64,000 nt of DNA from an uncultured Ruminiclostridium sp. (GTDB taxonomy: Bacteria; Bacillota; Clostridia; Oscillospirales; Ruminococcaceae). The translations under genes and the position numbers were made by a program. This document shows, piece by piece, positions 18,922-26,047 of this stretch. Numbering within the stretch: the first letter of the stretch is position 1; every line of letters starts with the position of its first letter. Location of the stretch: assembly GCA_947630175.1 (NCBI GenBank), contig CANRGJ010000001.1, forward strand, positions 248,001 to 312,000. The letters run 5' to 3'. A model generated the notes under the pieces. The model was not told where the DNA came from and made no database searches. It saw nothing but the letters and a program-made list of their open reading frames with translations.

Positions 18922-18950
18922 ATTATATCACCAAACCCGCTTATAGTCAA
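18922..18950 (-). promoter_or_regulatory. prophage-borne promoter reading into the Xer gene
   Basis: On the minus strand TTGACT (18950-18945) and TATAAT (18927-18922) are 17 bases apart. Transcription would cross the attL palindrome and enter the recombinase gene about 100 bases downstream. The same promoter is present at the left end of prophage B (26193-26221), so it belongs to the element. The 179 bases between the recombinase and the Cys-rich gene hold only this promoter and the att site. Confidence 0.75.
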
Positions 18951-19002
18951 CACTTAACGAGATTTAAAAAAAGATTACACCTGGAACATAAATATAATTA
19001 CA

Positions 19003-19194
19003 TTATCTAAACAGATCCTTAATTTCTTCAGGAGCGCCATAAGGTACAAACGTATCACATTTCTTAGTTGGGTATGTTCCGCCGAGAGGATAACAGATCC
19101 AGCACATACGGCAGTCAGAATAGAGATCACACATCATACACATACACTTTTGACAATTATAAAAAACGTGATATATTTCATCGTGAACATACAT
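19003..19194 (-). CDS. small cysteine-rich protein, unknown function (prophage A)
   Basis: A 63-residue protein. Its middle holds eight cysteines in 23 residues (NCQKCMCMMC and CRMCWIC), suggesting one or two metal sites. A C-terminal segment ends PYGAPEEIKDLFR. The ATG at 19194 shares its A with the rep stop (TAATG), so translation is probably coupled to rep. The prophage B copy is almost identical. Coupling suggests a partner of Rep or a DNA-binding accessory factor; this is inference. Confidence 0.75.
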   Translation of the reverse strand: MYVHDEIYHVFYNCQKCMCMMCDLYSDCRMCWICYPLGGTYPTKKCDTFVPYGAPEEIKDLFR

Positions 19195-20519
19195 TAAGCA
19201 AAATTCTCCAGTATGCCGAGCTGGCAACTGTCAGCTATACTCTTTATGTATTCAGGGTCGAAAAACTGACTGCGGAAAAATGCATCATCGGCCTGCATAC
19301 CGACTGCATCTTGTTTGTCAGCATAATAATGCGATAAATACCGCACCTCATTTTTATATTGCTCCTGACGCAAAGATTTAAGGAAATCATTATAACGATC
19401 AGTATATAAACTAAATTCATCAAGACCCTCCAGCACCTCGTCAGGACGATCGTTTATAAAGTCCTCTATAATTAAATTATGATGTAAACTCTGACGCTGC
19501 TCTCCGTCCTCTTTAAGCATAGACAAAAATTTATCAAAACTCATGCACTGGAGTATGCTATAAAGGGTAGGCGAAACAGACCGCCGAACCCAATTAACAG
19601 CGGCAGCATAATTATTTTTCTCAGGTTTACGGCAAACAAGTCGTGATTTACTCATAGTTCCGATAGCCTTTGCCCACCAGCGTTTAACAGGGCAACGGCT
19701 GTAATTAGTTGCGTTTTTTTCGGACTTGGTAACAACAAAACAGATATAACTATTAACGACCTCAGACATCTGAGTGACAAAATCAGAATCAGACAAAGTA
19801 ATTAAAAGCATACAAATAGACATAGCACGACGATCCTTGAACTCGAATTCAAGACGTGTCCAATGCTTTATATTTTCATCAATGTCTTTTCCATGTTTAA
19901 AAAGCTCAGCAAGTTTATCATAAAATCGACAAAAGGTTTTAGAGCGCCTGTTACCGATATAAATAGTGCTGCCACAAAAAACAGAGTCAGTTGCTTTACC
20001 CTTTCCGCTTTCCTCAAAGGTTACTTCCATTTTCTTCATTTTTGATTTAAGCGAAAAACGGGAAGTAAATTCAAGGTTGACAAGGGCGCGGCGGATCCTG
20101 TCGAGATCCAGGAGATAATATTTTTTCTCTTCATAGGAAATATCATCATAAGCTATATCTATACGAGTAACACGAACCTTAAATCCCTTATCGGCAAGAG
20201 CAAAAAAAGCAATAAGCAGATCCTTAACGCTATAATCAGGATAAGACCTGCGCATATAATCTATGTAAAAATCAATTCCCTGTCCTGTAAACTCTATGCA
20301 AAAACCCTGTACATCAGAGTTAAAGCCATCAGGAATTTTAAAGGAAATATCACGATAACGCATAATATAATTATAGAAAGCGCCGCCGCCACAGCGCTTA
20401 AAGCTGTTAAGAAACTTTGTCAATCCGAAAAAATGAAGTAGATCTAAATAAAAAGAATTAGGCTCCACTATTTCGGAAGGAATTATAGAAAGAGTTAAAT
20501 AATCGACTTTAAGCTCCAT
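19194..20519 (-). CDS. rolling-circle replication initiator, Rep_trans family (prophage A)
   Basis: A 441-residue protein of the replication-initiation-factor (Rep_trans, PF02486) group, which includes RstA of CTX-type phages and pT181 RepC. Family hallmarks are FTGQGIDFY near residue 78, RIDIAYDD at 119-126, the block IYIGNRRSKTFCRFYDKLAE with probable nucleophile Tyr200, and WTRLEFEFKDR. It should nick the phage origin and start plus-strand synthesis. GC-rich and AT-rich stretches resemble the neighbours. It differs from the prophage B Rep at only about a dozen residues, clustered at the N-terminus and in the C-terminal third. Confidence 0.88.
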   Translation of the reverse strand: MELKVDYLTLSIIPSEIVEPNSFYLDLLHFFGLTKFLNSFKRCGGGAFYNYIMRYRDISFKIPDGFNSDVQGFCIEFTGQGIDFYIDYMRRSYPDYSVKDLLIAFFALADKGFKVRVTRIDIAYDDISYEEKKYYLLDLDRIRRALVNLEFTSRFSLKSKMKKMEVTFEESGKGKATDSVFCGSTIYIGNRRSKTFCRFYDKLAELFKHGKDIDENIKHWTRLEFEFKDRRAMSICMLLITLSDSDFVTQMSEVVNSYICFVVTKSEKNATNYSRCPVKRWWAKAIGTMSKSRLVCRKPEKNNYAAAVNWVRRSVSPTLYSILQCMSFDKFLSMLKEDGEQRQSLHHNLIIEDFINDRPDEVLEGLDEFSLYTDRYNDFLKSLRQEQYKNEVRYLSHYYADKQDAVGMQADDAFFRSQFFDPEYIKSIADSCQLGILENFA

Positions 20520-20536
20520 AGCGGCTTAACCTCTCA

Positions 20537-20671
20537 TTAAGAAATTTTATCTGCTGAAGAATCAGACTTATGATTCTTGGAAGAAAGATATTTCTTCCGA
20601 AGAACAATAACAGCGTAGATTATAAGGATAATGCCGCTGATGATATTTATAATAAGCCAAAAGAGATCCAA
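20537..20671 (-). CDS. tiny single-pass membrane protein (prophage A)
   Basis: A 44-residue reading frame with a TTG start at 20671 behind a strong GGAAGGAGGTGC. One hydrophobic segment (residues 3-24) is followed by RKK and a polar Ser/Lys tail. Size and layout resemble the small membrane or minor virion proteins of filamentous phages. It lies between the long hairpin and rep. Function unknown. Confidence 0.6.
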   Translation of the reverse strand: MDLFWLIINIISGIILIIYAVIVLRKKYLSSKNHKSDSSADKIS

Positions 20672-20702
20672 CTAAAGCACCTCCTTCCAAAAACATTGAA
20701 GC

Positions 20703-20747
20703 ACCGCCCGAAAACGGAGCGCATCAGCGCAGCCGTTTTCGGGTGGT
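20703..20747. other. long hairpin between zot and rep; candidate packaging signal (prophage A)
   Basis: CCCGAAAACGG (20707-20717) pairs with CCGTTTTCGGG (20733-20743), extended by three further pairs and one G-T pair. The apex contains GCGC-ATCA-GCGC. No T-tract follows on the minus strand. A hairpin of unrelated sequence occupies the equivalent place, before rep, in prophage B. Confidence 0.55.
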
Positions 20748-20827
20748 GATGTCAACGTTAATATTTTGTTTAGGCGTATCAGCATTTGAAAACCTGCTGC
20801 CGATATATCCGCCATTTGCTTGACGTT

Positions 20828-21592
20828 CTATTTTCTGGTATTATCATAAGAATTCCGAATAAAATCAGAATGCACATAAAAATAAGTGCGAACTCGTCTT
20901 GATTTTTTACGGTCAAGCTGTCCGTCATCATCAACAAACGGTTTAATGCAGCGGACAAAGGTAAGACACCCCAACACGGTGAAGGGTTCATATAAAAAAT
21001 TCACCTGCTCCCTGATAGGCTTTGCAGTCCTGTTAAATCTCTGGCTTGTGCCTATGATCATCTTGCGTTGTTTCCGCTGCTGCGTTATCTCCTGCAACAT
21101 TTCAGGCGGGAAATCTCGGCTTTCAGCCGTAGAAAACCAATTTTGCAACTCGTCAAGGGCAATAATAATTCCCTCAACGCCGTTATTTTTAAAAACTATA
21201 TCACGCCAATCGGTAACGGTACCGTCAGCGAAATCACAATCGAAATTAGTAAGGATCTTAACTTTAGGATATTTCTGCTTCAGCTCCCATATACGATTGA
21301 CCATTGAAACGGTTTTACCGCTTCCCTGCTCACCGCAGAACATATGTAATCCATATTCACGGAACTCGTTAGGATTACGATTTAACAGATCTCTTGCAAT
21401 GGCAGCGGGAAAATCAATCAACAAACGCTTGAGCTTGCCCCGCTTTTTATAGGTGCTGGGAATATCAGGCTTTTGTATATGTAAATGTTCACGCTTTGCA
21501 ATAATTATGAAGTTAACTATAAGACTGATTATAAAAACAATTACAAATGCAATAAATAAAATTAAAAGAAATTTATATAATAGATCTATCAT
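20828..21592 (-). CDS. Zot/pI-like assembly ATPase with N-terminal membrane anchor (prophage A)
   Basis: A 254-residue protein that should drive extrusion of the phage filament through the membrane. An unusual N-terminal membrane segment (residues 3-33) is followed by Walker A GEQGSGKT (87-94) and Walker B GIIIALDELQNW. A C-terminal stretch with RKKSRRVRTY follows. The prophage B homologue starts directly at its Walker A motif. The start overlaps the pVI-like stop by four bases. Despite the historical name, nothing here indicates a toxin. Confidence 0.85.
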   Translation of the reverse strand: MIDLLYKFLLILFIAFVIVFIISLIVNFIIIAKREHLHIQKPDIPSTYKKRGKLKRLLIDFPAAIARDLLNRNPNEFREYGLHMFCGEQGSGKTVSMVNRIWELKQKYPKVKILTNFDCDFADGTVTDWRDIVFKNNGVEGIIIALDELQNWFSTAESRDFPPEMLQEITQQRKQRKMIIGTSQRFNRTAKPIREQVNFLYEPFTVLGCLTFVRCIKPFVDDDGQLDRKKSRRVRTYFYVHSDFIRNSYDNTRK

Positions 21593-21864
21593 TTGCCGAA
21601 CCTCGCAAAAATACCGGCAACAGAAGTAAGTGAATTATAACAAAAACGCACAAAATAAGCAGTTATCATCAAAAGCCAATATCCAAGAACAAAAGTGATT
21701 ATAGGCAAATACAACTTAAGAGGCATAATATAACCTACAACATTAGTAAGTATATCAAGCCCCTGATATATAGGATCAGGAATTTCAAAAAATAATGCTG
21801 ATTGCTCATTAGAAACATTATGCCAGAAATCTTTAATATTCCGCCAAACGTCATTTAATTCCAT
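21589..21864 (-). CDS. pVI-like minor virion/membrane protein (prophage A)
   Basis: A 91-residue protein with an amphipathic N-terminus (ELNDVWRNIKDFW) and two hydrophobic segments near residues 38-75, the position and size of an inovirus pVI-type protein. AAGGAG overlaps the preceding gene's stop and sets the start at 21864. The role is inferred from its place between the pIII-like and Zot genes. Confidence 0.6.
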   Translation of the reverse strand: MELNDVWRNIKDFWHNVSNEQSALFFEIPDPIYQGLDILTNVVGYIMPLKLYLPIITFVLGYWLLMITAYFVRFCYNSLTSVAGIFARFGK

Positions 21865-21875
21865 ACAATCACTCC

Positions 21876-23564
21876 TTAAACAGTTCCCCAAGGTCCAGAA
21901 CCGTAAAAAGTGGGAAGTCGTTTAATAAGCCGCATTATAAAAAGTCCGTAAAGGATAGCAGCTATTACATACCGTATAACATCAATCACTTTTATATCAG
22001 TTCCCCACCAAGATTTATCCTCCATATGATCATTTGTAAGTGTAGTTTCCAACACTGATAGATCTAAAACATCATAAGTTTCAGAAGTACCGTCATTATT
22101 ACTATCATAATAAAACTTAAAAGACGGCGGCGTATTTACATCATCATAATTAAAAAGATTTTCCAAAAGATTTTTAATTTGATCATATATTCTGAATTTT
22201 GGTTCAAGTCCCATAGTAAAACCACGTTGATTTTGCCACTCCTTAAATTTTTCATCATCGGCAGTATCTTGAACATCTGTATCATCAATAGTAATAGATG
22301 GATCATATGTAGTAGTCCCATCATCAGCCATAACAGCTCCGGGACTAACAACAATATCCTTTTCGCCACCGTAATAATCGGCTACAGCCTCGGGGACAGT
22401 CACTGAATCAGGTATAGAAATAACGTCATCATCAGTATCATTAACATCTGAAGGACTAAGAGCTATCGCTTGAGAAGCAAGATCATCAAAAAGCTTATCA
22501 GCTTCCGACTTTGTATCAAAAAGAACAGAATATACATCACAACCTGATTCCAGGACTGAATCATAAGGATAAGCAAAACCATCGGCAGAAAAAAGAGAAT
22601 GAATACGGATAATAGACTGAGGATAACTCATAGAGTTAAAAGAACCATCTTGACGCCTTTTATACTTTTCGAAAACACTTAAATAATAAGGCGAAGAAAC
22701 TGATTGAGATTTAAAATACAGACCTATGCCTTTTGAGGGAGTACCAGAAAAATAAAAAGACTCGGAAGAAGGTATATACTTAGAATTTGAATAGATGTCT
22801 ATAGCATTAAGAAAATATACTTGTGATCCGTCAGAAACGAGAAAAACACAATAAAAATCCATAGGCTCATCAAAATCTGAATCGACCCAAAAATCATTAC
22901 AATAAACATAAGAAGCACCATATTCGGTAGCCAAAGACGAAAAATAAGAAAAAGATGAAGAAATAGTAAGAGTTCTGAGACCATTTTCAGTAACGGAAAT
23001 AGAAGCGTCTCTACCTGTTATTCCAGAAATAACATCACTCGAAACAGAATTAACAATATCAGAAAAAGTAGAAGGTGATAGCACAAGCCCGCTAAAATCT
23101 GAAATAACTTTTCCTTGCTCGGCAGCAAGATGAATTTCAGAAAGATATGATTTACAGCCATACTCAACACCAATTGAAACAGGAGAGCTGATATATTCAG
23201 AAAGATAATTGTCAAAACGATCGGGATCGGTAACATATATCAAAGCTTCCTGATCTGACATTCCGGCAACGTCAGAAGGATCAATAGATGATAAATAGTA
23301 ACTCATAAGTTGATCGCTGGTAAGAGAAGCAGAACCACCGGAAGTGCCAAGCCCAAAATCATCTAAAGATACACCTGAATTTGAATTTACAGCAATTTGA
23401 GAAGAACTGCCGATTATTGACGAACCTAAACACTCAATGCAGGCAATAAGACCGGAAAGACCAAGAACAGAAGAAGCAACAGCCTTTACACGGAAAGAAC
23501 CTATATATATTAAAGAAATGCACGAAGCTACAATAACACATATTATTTTAATAGATCTATGCAT
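21876..23564 (-). CDS. pIII-like adsorption protein (prophage A)
   Basis: A 562-residue exported protein. The signal peptide is MHRSIKIICVIVAS through the VKAVASS region. A long Ser/Asp/Tyr-rich domain follows, and a single membrane anchor near the C-terminus (YVIAAILYGLFIMRLI) ends in a short basic tail. This is the layout of filamentous-phage adsorption proteins. It shares SFSELL/TFSDIV-type and DDGTTTY-P-SI motifs with the prophage B protein but is otherwise strongly diverged, as expected for a receptor-binding protein. AAAGGAG defines the start at 23564. Confidence 0.75.
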   Translation of the reverse strand: MHRSIKIICVIVASCISLIYIGSFRVKAVASSVLGLSGLIACIECLGSSIIGSSSQIAVNSNSGVSLDDFGLGTSGGSASLTSDQLMSYYLSSIDPSDVAGMSDQEALIYVTDPDRFDNYLSEYISSPVSIGVEYGCKSYLSEIHLAAEQGKVISDFSGLVLSPSTFSDIVNSVSSDVISGITGRDASISVTENGLRTLTISSSFSYFSSLATEYGASYVYCNDFWVDSDFDEPMDFYCVFLVSDGSQVYFLNAIDIYSNSKYIPSSESFYFSGTPSKGIGLYFKSQSVSSPYYLSVFEKYKRRQDGSFNSMSYPQSIIRIHSLFSADGFAYPYDSVLESGCDVYSVLFDTKSEADKLFDDLASQAIALSPSDVNDTDDDVISIPDSVTVPEAVADYYGGEKDIVVSPGAVMADDGTTTYDPSITIDDTDVQDTADDEKFKEWQNQRGFTMGLEPKFRIYDQIKNLLENLFNYDDVNTPPSFKFYYDSNNDGTSETYDVLDLSVLETTLTNDHMEDKSWWGTDIKVIDVIRYVIAAILYGLFIMRLIKRLPTFYGSGPWGTV

Positions 23565-23584
23565 TTCAAAAACTCCTTTCAATA

Positions 23585-23645
23585 AATGCCGACTTTGAAA
23601 ATAAACAAACTTGTATACTTTCAAAGGCGGCATTTACCGCCTTTG
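23585..23645 (-). terminator. hairpins directly after the coat gene (prophage A)
   Basis: A 16-base arm (23585-23600) pairs with 23619-23634 with one mismatch. An overlapping alternative hairpin joins CAAAGGCGG (23622-23630) to CCGCCTTTG (23637-23645). The two are mutually exclusive, attenuator-like, and sit between the coat and pIII-like genes. Confidence 0.55.
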
Positions 23646-23654
23646 ATATGGGAA

Positions 23655-23834
23655 TTACGCACCTGCGATCATACCACGCAGGAAGGATATTCCCTTTCTG
23701 AACGCCAGACAAGCAACGACCACGGGCAGAACAACAGGCAGAAGGCTTGTCATCTGATCCAAAATGCCGGAAAAACTTGCAGCGGTGACGCTTTCACCAA
23801 TCAGAGGTACTTCAAAAGATGTAACTGCTTCCAT
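23655..23834 (-). CDS. probable major coat protein (prophage A)
   Basis: A 59-residue protein. The amphipathic N-terminal half (EAVTSFEVPLIGESVTAAS) is followed by a hydrophobic helix (LLPVVLPVVVACLAF) and a basic/hydrophobic C-terminus (RKGISFLRGMIAGA). There is no signal peptide, unlike the prophage B coat protein. AGGAG lies six bases before the ATG. Its small size, position before the pIII-like gene and post-gene hairpin match a major coat gene. Confidence 0.7.
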   Translation of the reverse strand: MEAVTSFEVPLIGESVTAASFSGILDQMTSLLPVVLPVVVACLAFRKGISFLRGMIAGA

Positions 23835-23899
23835 TTTTTACTCCTTTCATAACATTAAACTTAAACTACTGAACTGTACAGTTTTGTATTTCAAGACGG

Positions 23900-24139
23900 T
23901 TAAACGCCGCCGAAAAACCATTTCGCTATAATAGTCCAAAGAAACTTTATAACGATAATCACACAAGCCATACCGATTATAAGCCATAAGGCATTATGTA
24001 TAGCCTGCTCTCCCTCAATGATAGTATCTAACTTTTCAGATATTACTTCATATGTAGTTAATGTATCAGCTTCGGTATCGACATCTAAAAGATATTCTTC
24101 CAATTCTTCCGAATGTTCAGCGATATATTCCCCTATCAT
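23900..24139 (-). CDS. small membrane protein (prophage A)
   Basis: A 79-residue protein. The acidic N-terminal 50 residues (EEYLLDVDTEAD, EKLDTIIEGEQ) look coiled or helical. One strong membrane segment (residues 51-72) is followed by AKWFFGGV. Its ATG overlaps the stop of the preceding gene (ATGA). It may be a minor virion or assembly protein; no family recognised. Confidence 0.6.
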   Translation of the reverse strand: MIGEYIAEHSEELEEYLLDVDTEADTLTTYEVISEKLDTIIEGEQAIHNALWLIIGMACVIIVIKFLWTIIAKWFFGGV

Positions 24140-24420
24140 TGAAGAATATCAAAGCTATCGACATAAGAATAGCTTTGTCCTCCGAACTTAGAAACATCTT
24201 TTGACATATACGCTTTTAATCCTTTAGCTTTATCGCCCAGCTTTAAAAGCGTATCAACTGCACCGGGACAGCGGCGGAAAGTGATAAGCTCGTTGTCACA
24301 AAACTCACCGATCCAACCGTCTACACCGGAACGTGTAAAAGATACACGAACTTGAACAACAGGTACATTTTCTTTAGTTACATAGCTTTCATCTTTGATT
24401 CCTTTAATTGTGATTTCCAT
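24136..24420 (-). CDS. candidate ssDNA-binding (pV-like) protein (prophage A)
   Basis: The first gene of the rightmost minus-strand promoter, 94 residues. It is mostly beta-rich and polar (MEITIKGIKDESYV, VQVRVSFTRSG), fitting the size and place of inovirus ssDNA-binding proteins. Direct motif evidence is weak. The ATG at 24420 is behind GAAAGG. A TTG six codons upstream is less likely. Confidence 0.5.
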   Translation of the reverse strand: MEITIKGIKDESYVTKENVPVVQVRVSFTRSGVDGWIGEFCDNELITFRRCPGAVDTLLKLGDKAKGLKAYMSKDVSKFGGQSYSYVDSFDILQ

Positions 24421-24451
24421 TTTCTTTTTTCCTTTCAATTATTTTAAAAAT

Positions 24452-24512
24452 ACCCCATATGGGTTATAATTATAATACTCCATATGGGGTATTTTGTCAA
24501 CCCCATATGGAG
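24452..24512. promoter_or_regulatory. divergent control region: three CCATATGG operators and the structural-operon promoter (prophage A)
   Basis: Near-palindromes ACCCCATATGGGT (24452-24464), CTCCATATGGGG (24478-24489) and CCCCATATGGAG (24501-24512) have centres about 24 and 23 bases apart. A minus-strand promoter TTGACA (24500-24495), 17 bases, TATTAT (24477-24472) is overlaid by the middle operator. The plus-strand repressor gene starts at 24549. This is a lambda-like immunity region. Confidence 0.8.
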
Positions 24513-24548
24513 CATTTTGTTATAATTTACAAAAGGAGGTTAATAAAA

Positions 24549-24767
24549 ATGGGAAACTACACCAAAATAAGAGATTTAAGAGAAGATAACGACTTAACAC
24601 AAAAAGAATGCGCAGAAATAACATTTGTATCAAAAAATGCGTATATAAGATATGAAAAGGGAGAAAGAGAACCACCATTTGACGTAATTATACGGTTAGC
24701 AAAGCATTATAATGTATCAATTGACTACATCGCAGGCTTAACAAACGACAAAAATAAAAACTGGTAG
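24549..24767 (+). CDS. Cro/CI-type HTH repressor (prophage A)
   Basis: A 72-residue XRE-family DNA-binding protein with the HTH pattern LTQKECAEITFVSKNAYIRYE and tail VSIDYIAGLTNDKNKNW. AAAAGGAGG precedes the ATG at 24549; upstream in-frame ATGs lie inside the operators. It is divergent from the virion operon and expected to bind the CCATATGG sites. The recognition helix differs from that of the prophage B repressor, which faces a different operator sequence. Confidence 0.85.
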   Translation: MGNYTKIRDLREDNDLTQKECAEITFVSKNAYIRYEKGEREPPFDVIIRLAKHYNVSIDYIAGLTNDKNKNW

Positions 24768-24774
24768 GAATAAT

Positions 24775-25377
24775 ATGAAAGATGAACAAATAATAACCTT
24801 TATTTGCCTTTTTATAGGCACAGCAGCGGCAATAGCAATAATATCCTATATAATAGTAAAAGTTATTGAAGGATTTATAGAATACAATGAAAATGAAAGA
24901 AAAGCAACAATCAAGCAAAGACCTGAAGAAAAACAATACCAGCAATATCAACAATATCAGCAGATACTTCCCTACCGTCTGAATATGAGCGTGTTAACTC
25001 CTTCTGAAGGATCTGTATATGACATATTAAACATTTTTTGTCAGAAACACAAACTTATGCTGCTTTCAAAGATCAGGATCGCAGACTTTGTTATTACAGA
25101 CACGAGGACAAACTTTTATAAATGGTTCAACAAAATATCTGCTAAACACGTTGACTACCTTATATGCGATTACAGGACATATGCTCCACTACTCGCGATA
25201 GAACTTGACGACTATACTCACAATTGGCAAAAGCGTAAAGAAAGAGACGACTTTATAAATCAAGTTTACTACTCAATAGGACTTCCAATTATACACTTAA
25301 CATATATCAACGAAAATGACATAATCAAGCAGGTATCGGAAGTATTAAACATTAAAGAAGAAGTTGTAAATGCATAA
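24775..25377 (+). CDS. membrane-anchored DUF2726 protein (prophage A)
   Basis: A 200-residue protein. One N-terminal membrane segment (residues 7-33) and a Gln-rich linker (about 45-60) lead into a cytoplasmic DUF2726-like domain. It shows ILTPSEGSVYDIL-type spacing, IRIADFVI, HVDYLICD, and the core IELDDYTHNWQKRKERDDFIN followed by GLPIIHL. DUF2726 has a nuclease-like (restriction-endonuclease-fold) pattern; activity is not proven. It is eight bases after the repressor, so it should be expressed in the lysogen. Inference: superinfection exclusion or defence. Confidence 0.75.
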   Translation: MKDEQIITFICLFIGTAAAIAIISYIIVKVIEGFIEYNENERKATIKQRPEEKQYQQYQQYQQILPYRLNMSVLTPSEGSVYDILNIFCQKHKLMLLSKIRIADFVITDTRTNFYKWFNKISAKHVDYLICDYRTYAPLLAIELDDYTHNWQKRKERDDFINQVYYSIGLPIIHLTYINENDIIKQVSEVLNIKEEVVNA

Positions 25378-25385
25378 AAAATTTT

Positions 25386-25486
25386 GCACGATTTTTGAAT
25401 TTTGAAAAGTTGTGCAAACCTTTTTGTAGAACAGGTTTAAGACATAAACAGGTGACGAGAGAATGACCGTATTACCATGCGGTCAT
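25386..25486. other. conserved non-coding block with hairpin; candidate replication origin (prophage A)
   Basis: This 101-base block aligns without gaps to prophage B (32207-32307) with five mismatches by eye, while sequence on both sides differs. It ends in a perfect hairpin: ATGACCG (25463-25469), loop TATTACCATG, CGGTCAT (25480-25486). Rep_trans initiators nick hairpin loops, so this is the likely plus-strand origin. From 25487 to 25742 I see only a CTGCAG-rich inverted stretch near 25500-25530 and no supported gene. Confidence 0.65.
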
Positions 25487-25742
25487 CTGAAGAAGGTGCT
25501 GCAGTGGATCCGTGTGCTGCGCTGCAGTAAGACAAAAAGGAAGGTTGTAATTTTTAGTCCTGCTTGTCAGATGTTGTGCTGTCGAATGGTTGTCCCACTG
25601 GTACCGATTGCAAAGTTGATCAGGGATAATGTTGCAGGAAAATACAATGTTTTTTTGCGATTAAAGGTGAAAATGGCAGCGGTTTAAAAGGTTTTGCGTA
25701 TAATCAGAAAAAGAGCGAAACCCCACCGGGACAGACGAAGGG

Positions 25743-25771
25743 TTGACAAAATCACATAATGGTAGTATAAT
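25743..25771 (+). promoter_or_regulatory. promoter of the antitoxin RNA (prophage A)
   Basis: TTGACA (25743-25748), 17 bases, TATAAT (25766-25771): a perfect consensus promoter reading toward the convergent toxin gene. Confidence 0.8.
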
Positions 25772-25777
25772 AAAAAC

Positions 25778-25865
25778 ACAAGGGAAACCGGTAAACGGTC
25801 GCCCCACTTAAGAGTTATAAGAAAATAACCGCTTTAGTTGGTGCTTGGGCGGTTATTTCCTTTTA
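25778..25865 (+). ncRNA. type I antitoxin RNA (prophage A)
   Basis: This predicted RNA of about 85-90 bases begins downstream of a consensus promoter and ends at a hairpin (GAAAATAACCGC, 25821-25832, with GCGGTTATTTCC, 25849-25860). It contains CAAGGGAAACCGGTAAACGG, closely similar to the 5' end of the convergent toxin mRNA, and shares the toxin gene's 3' end in antisense. The pAD1 par (fst) and txpA/ratA loci use the same layout. There is no ORF or ribosome binding site. Confidence 0.7.
25821..25860. terminator. shared bidirectional terminator of toxin and antitoxin RNAs (prophage A)
   Basis: AAATAACCGC (near 25823) pairs with GCGGTTATTT (25849-25858), with T-rich tails on both strands. The toxin stop codon at 25853-25855 lies inside the stem. 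Confidence 0.75.
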
Positions 25866-25954
25866 TTATGTAATGATATGATTTTAATCATTACTGAAAT
25901 TATGCCACATATCAAAATGCCGCACTGTATCAGCTCAGACCAAGATACATACAT
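25853..25954 (-). CDS. holin-like type I toxin peptide (prophage A)
   Basis: A 33-residue peptide: short polar start (MYVSWSELIQ), one hydrophobic helix (residues 11-24) and a basic tail (LHNKRK). This matches the small Firmicute holin-like toxin peptides that insert in the membrane. A CCCCC-GAAA-GGGGG hairpin occludes the region just before the ATG, as in other type I toxins. A 5' leader of about 60 bases shares repeats with the antitoxin RNA. Longer in-frame starts would lie inside the leader. Confidence 0.75.
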   Translation of the reverse strand: MYVSWSELIQCGILICGIISVMIKIISLHNKRK

Positions 25955-26015
25955 ACGAATACCCCCTTTCGGGGGCAGGATTGACCGCCTACCGTTTGGC
26001 TTCCCTTGCAAGTGT

Positions 26016-26044
26016 ATTTTATCACATCTTTTAAATATTGTCAA
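26016..26044 (-). promoter_or_regulatory. promoter of the toxin mRNA (prophage A)
   Basis: Minus strand TTGACA (26044-26039), 17 bases, TAAAAT (26021-26016). Confidence 0.75.
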
Positions 26045-26047
26045 ATA

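Noticed and set aside
20828..21592. Zot homologue as an enterotoxin
   Set aside because: Only the assembly-ATPase domain is present; the protein is a phage morphogenesis ATPase.
25463..25486. TATTAC loop as evidence of a geminivirus- or circovirus-type HUH Rep
   Set aside because: The encoded initiator has Rep_trans, not viral HUH Rep, motifs; a six-base match in a loop can be chance.
25463..25687. 74-codon plus-strand frame starting in the origin hairpin
   Set aside because: Its start is the hairpin stem, there is no ribosome binding site, and prophage B does not keep the frame.
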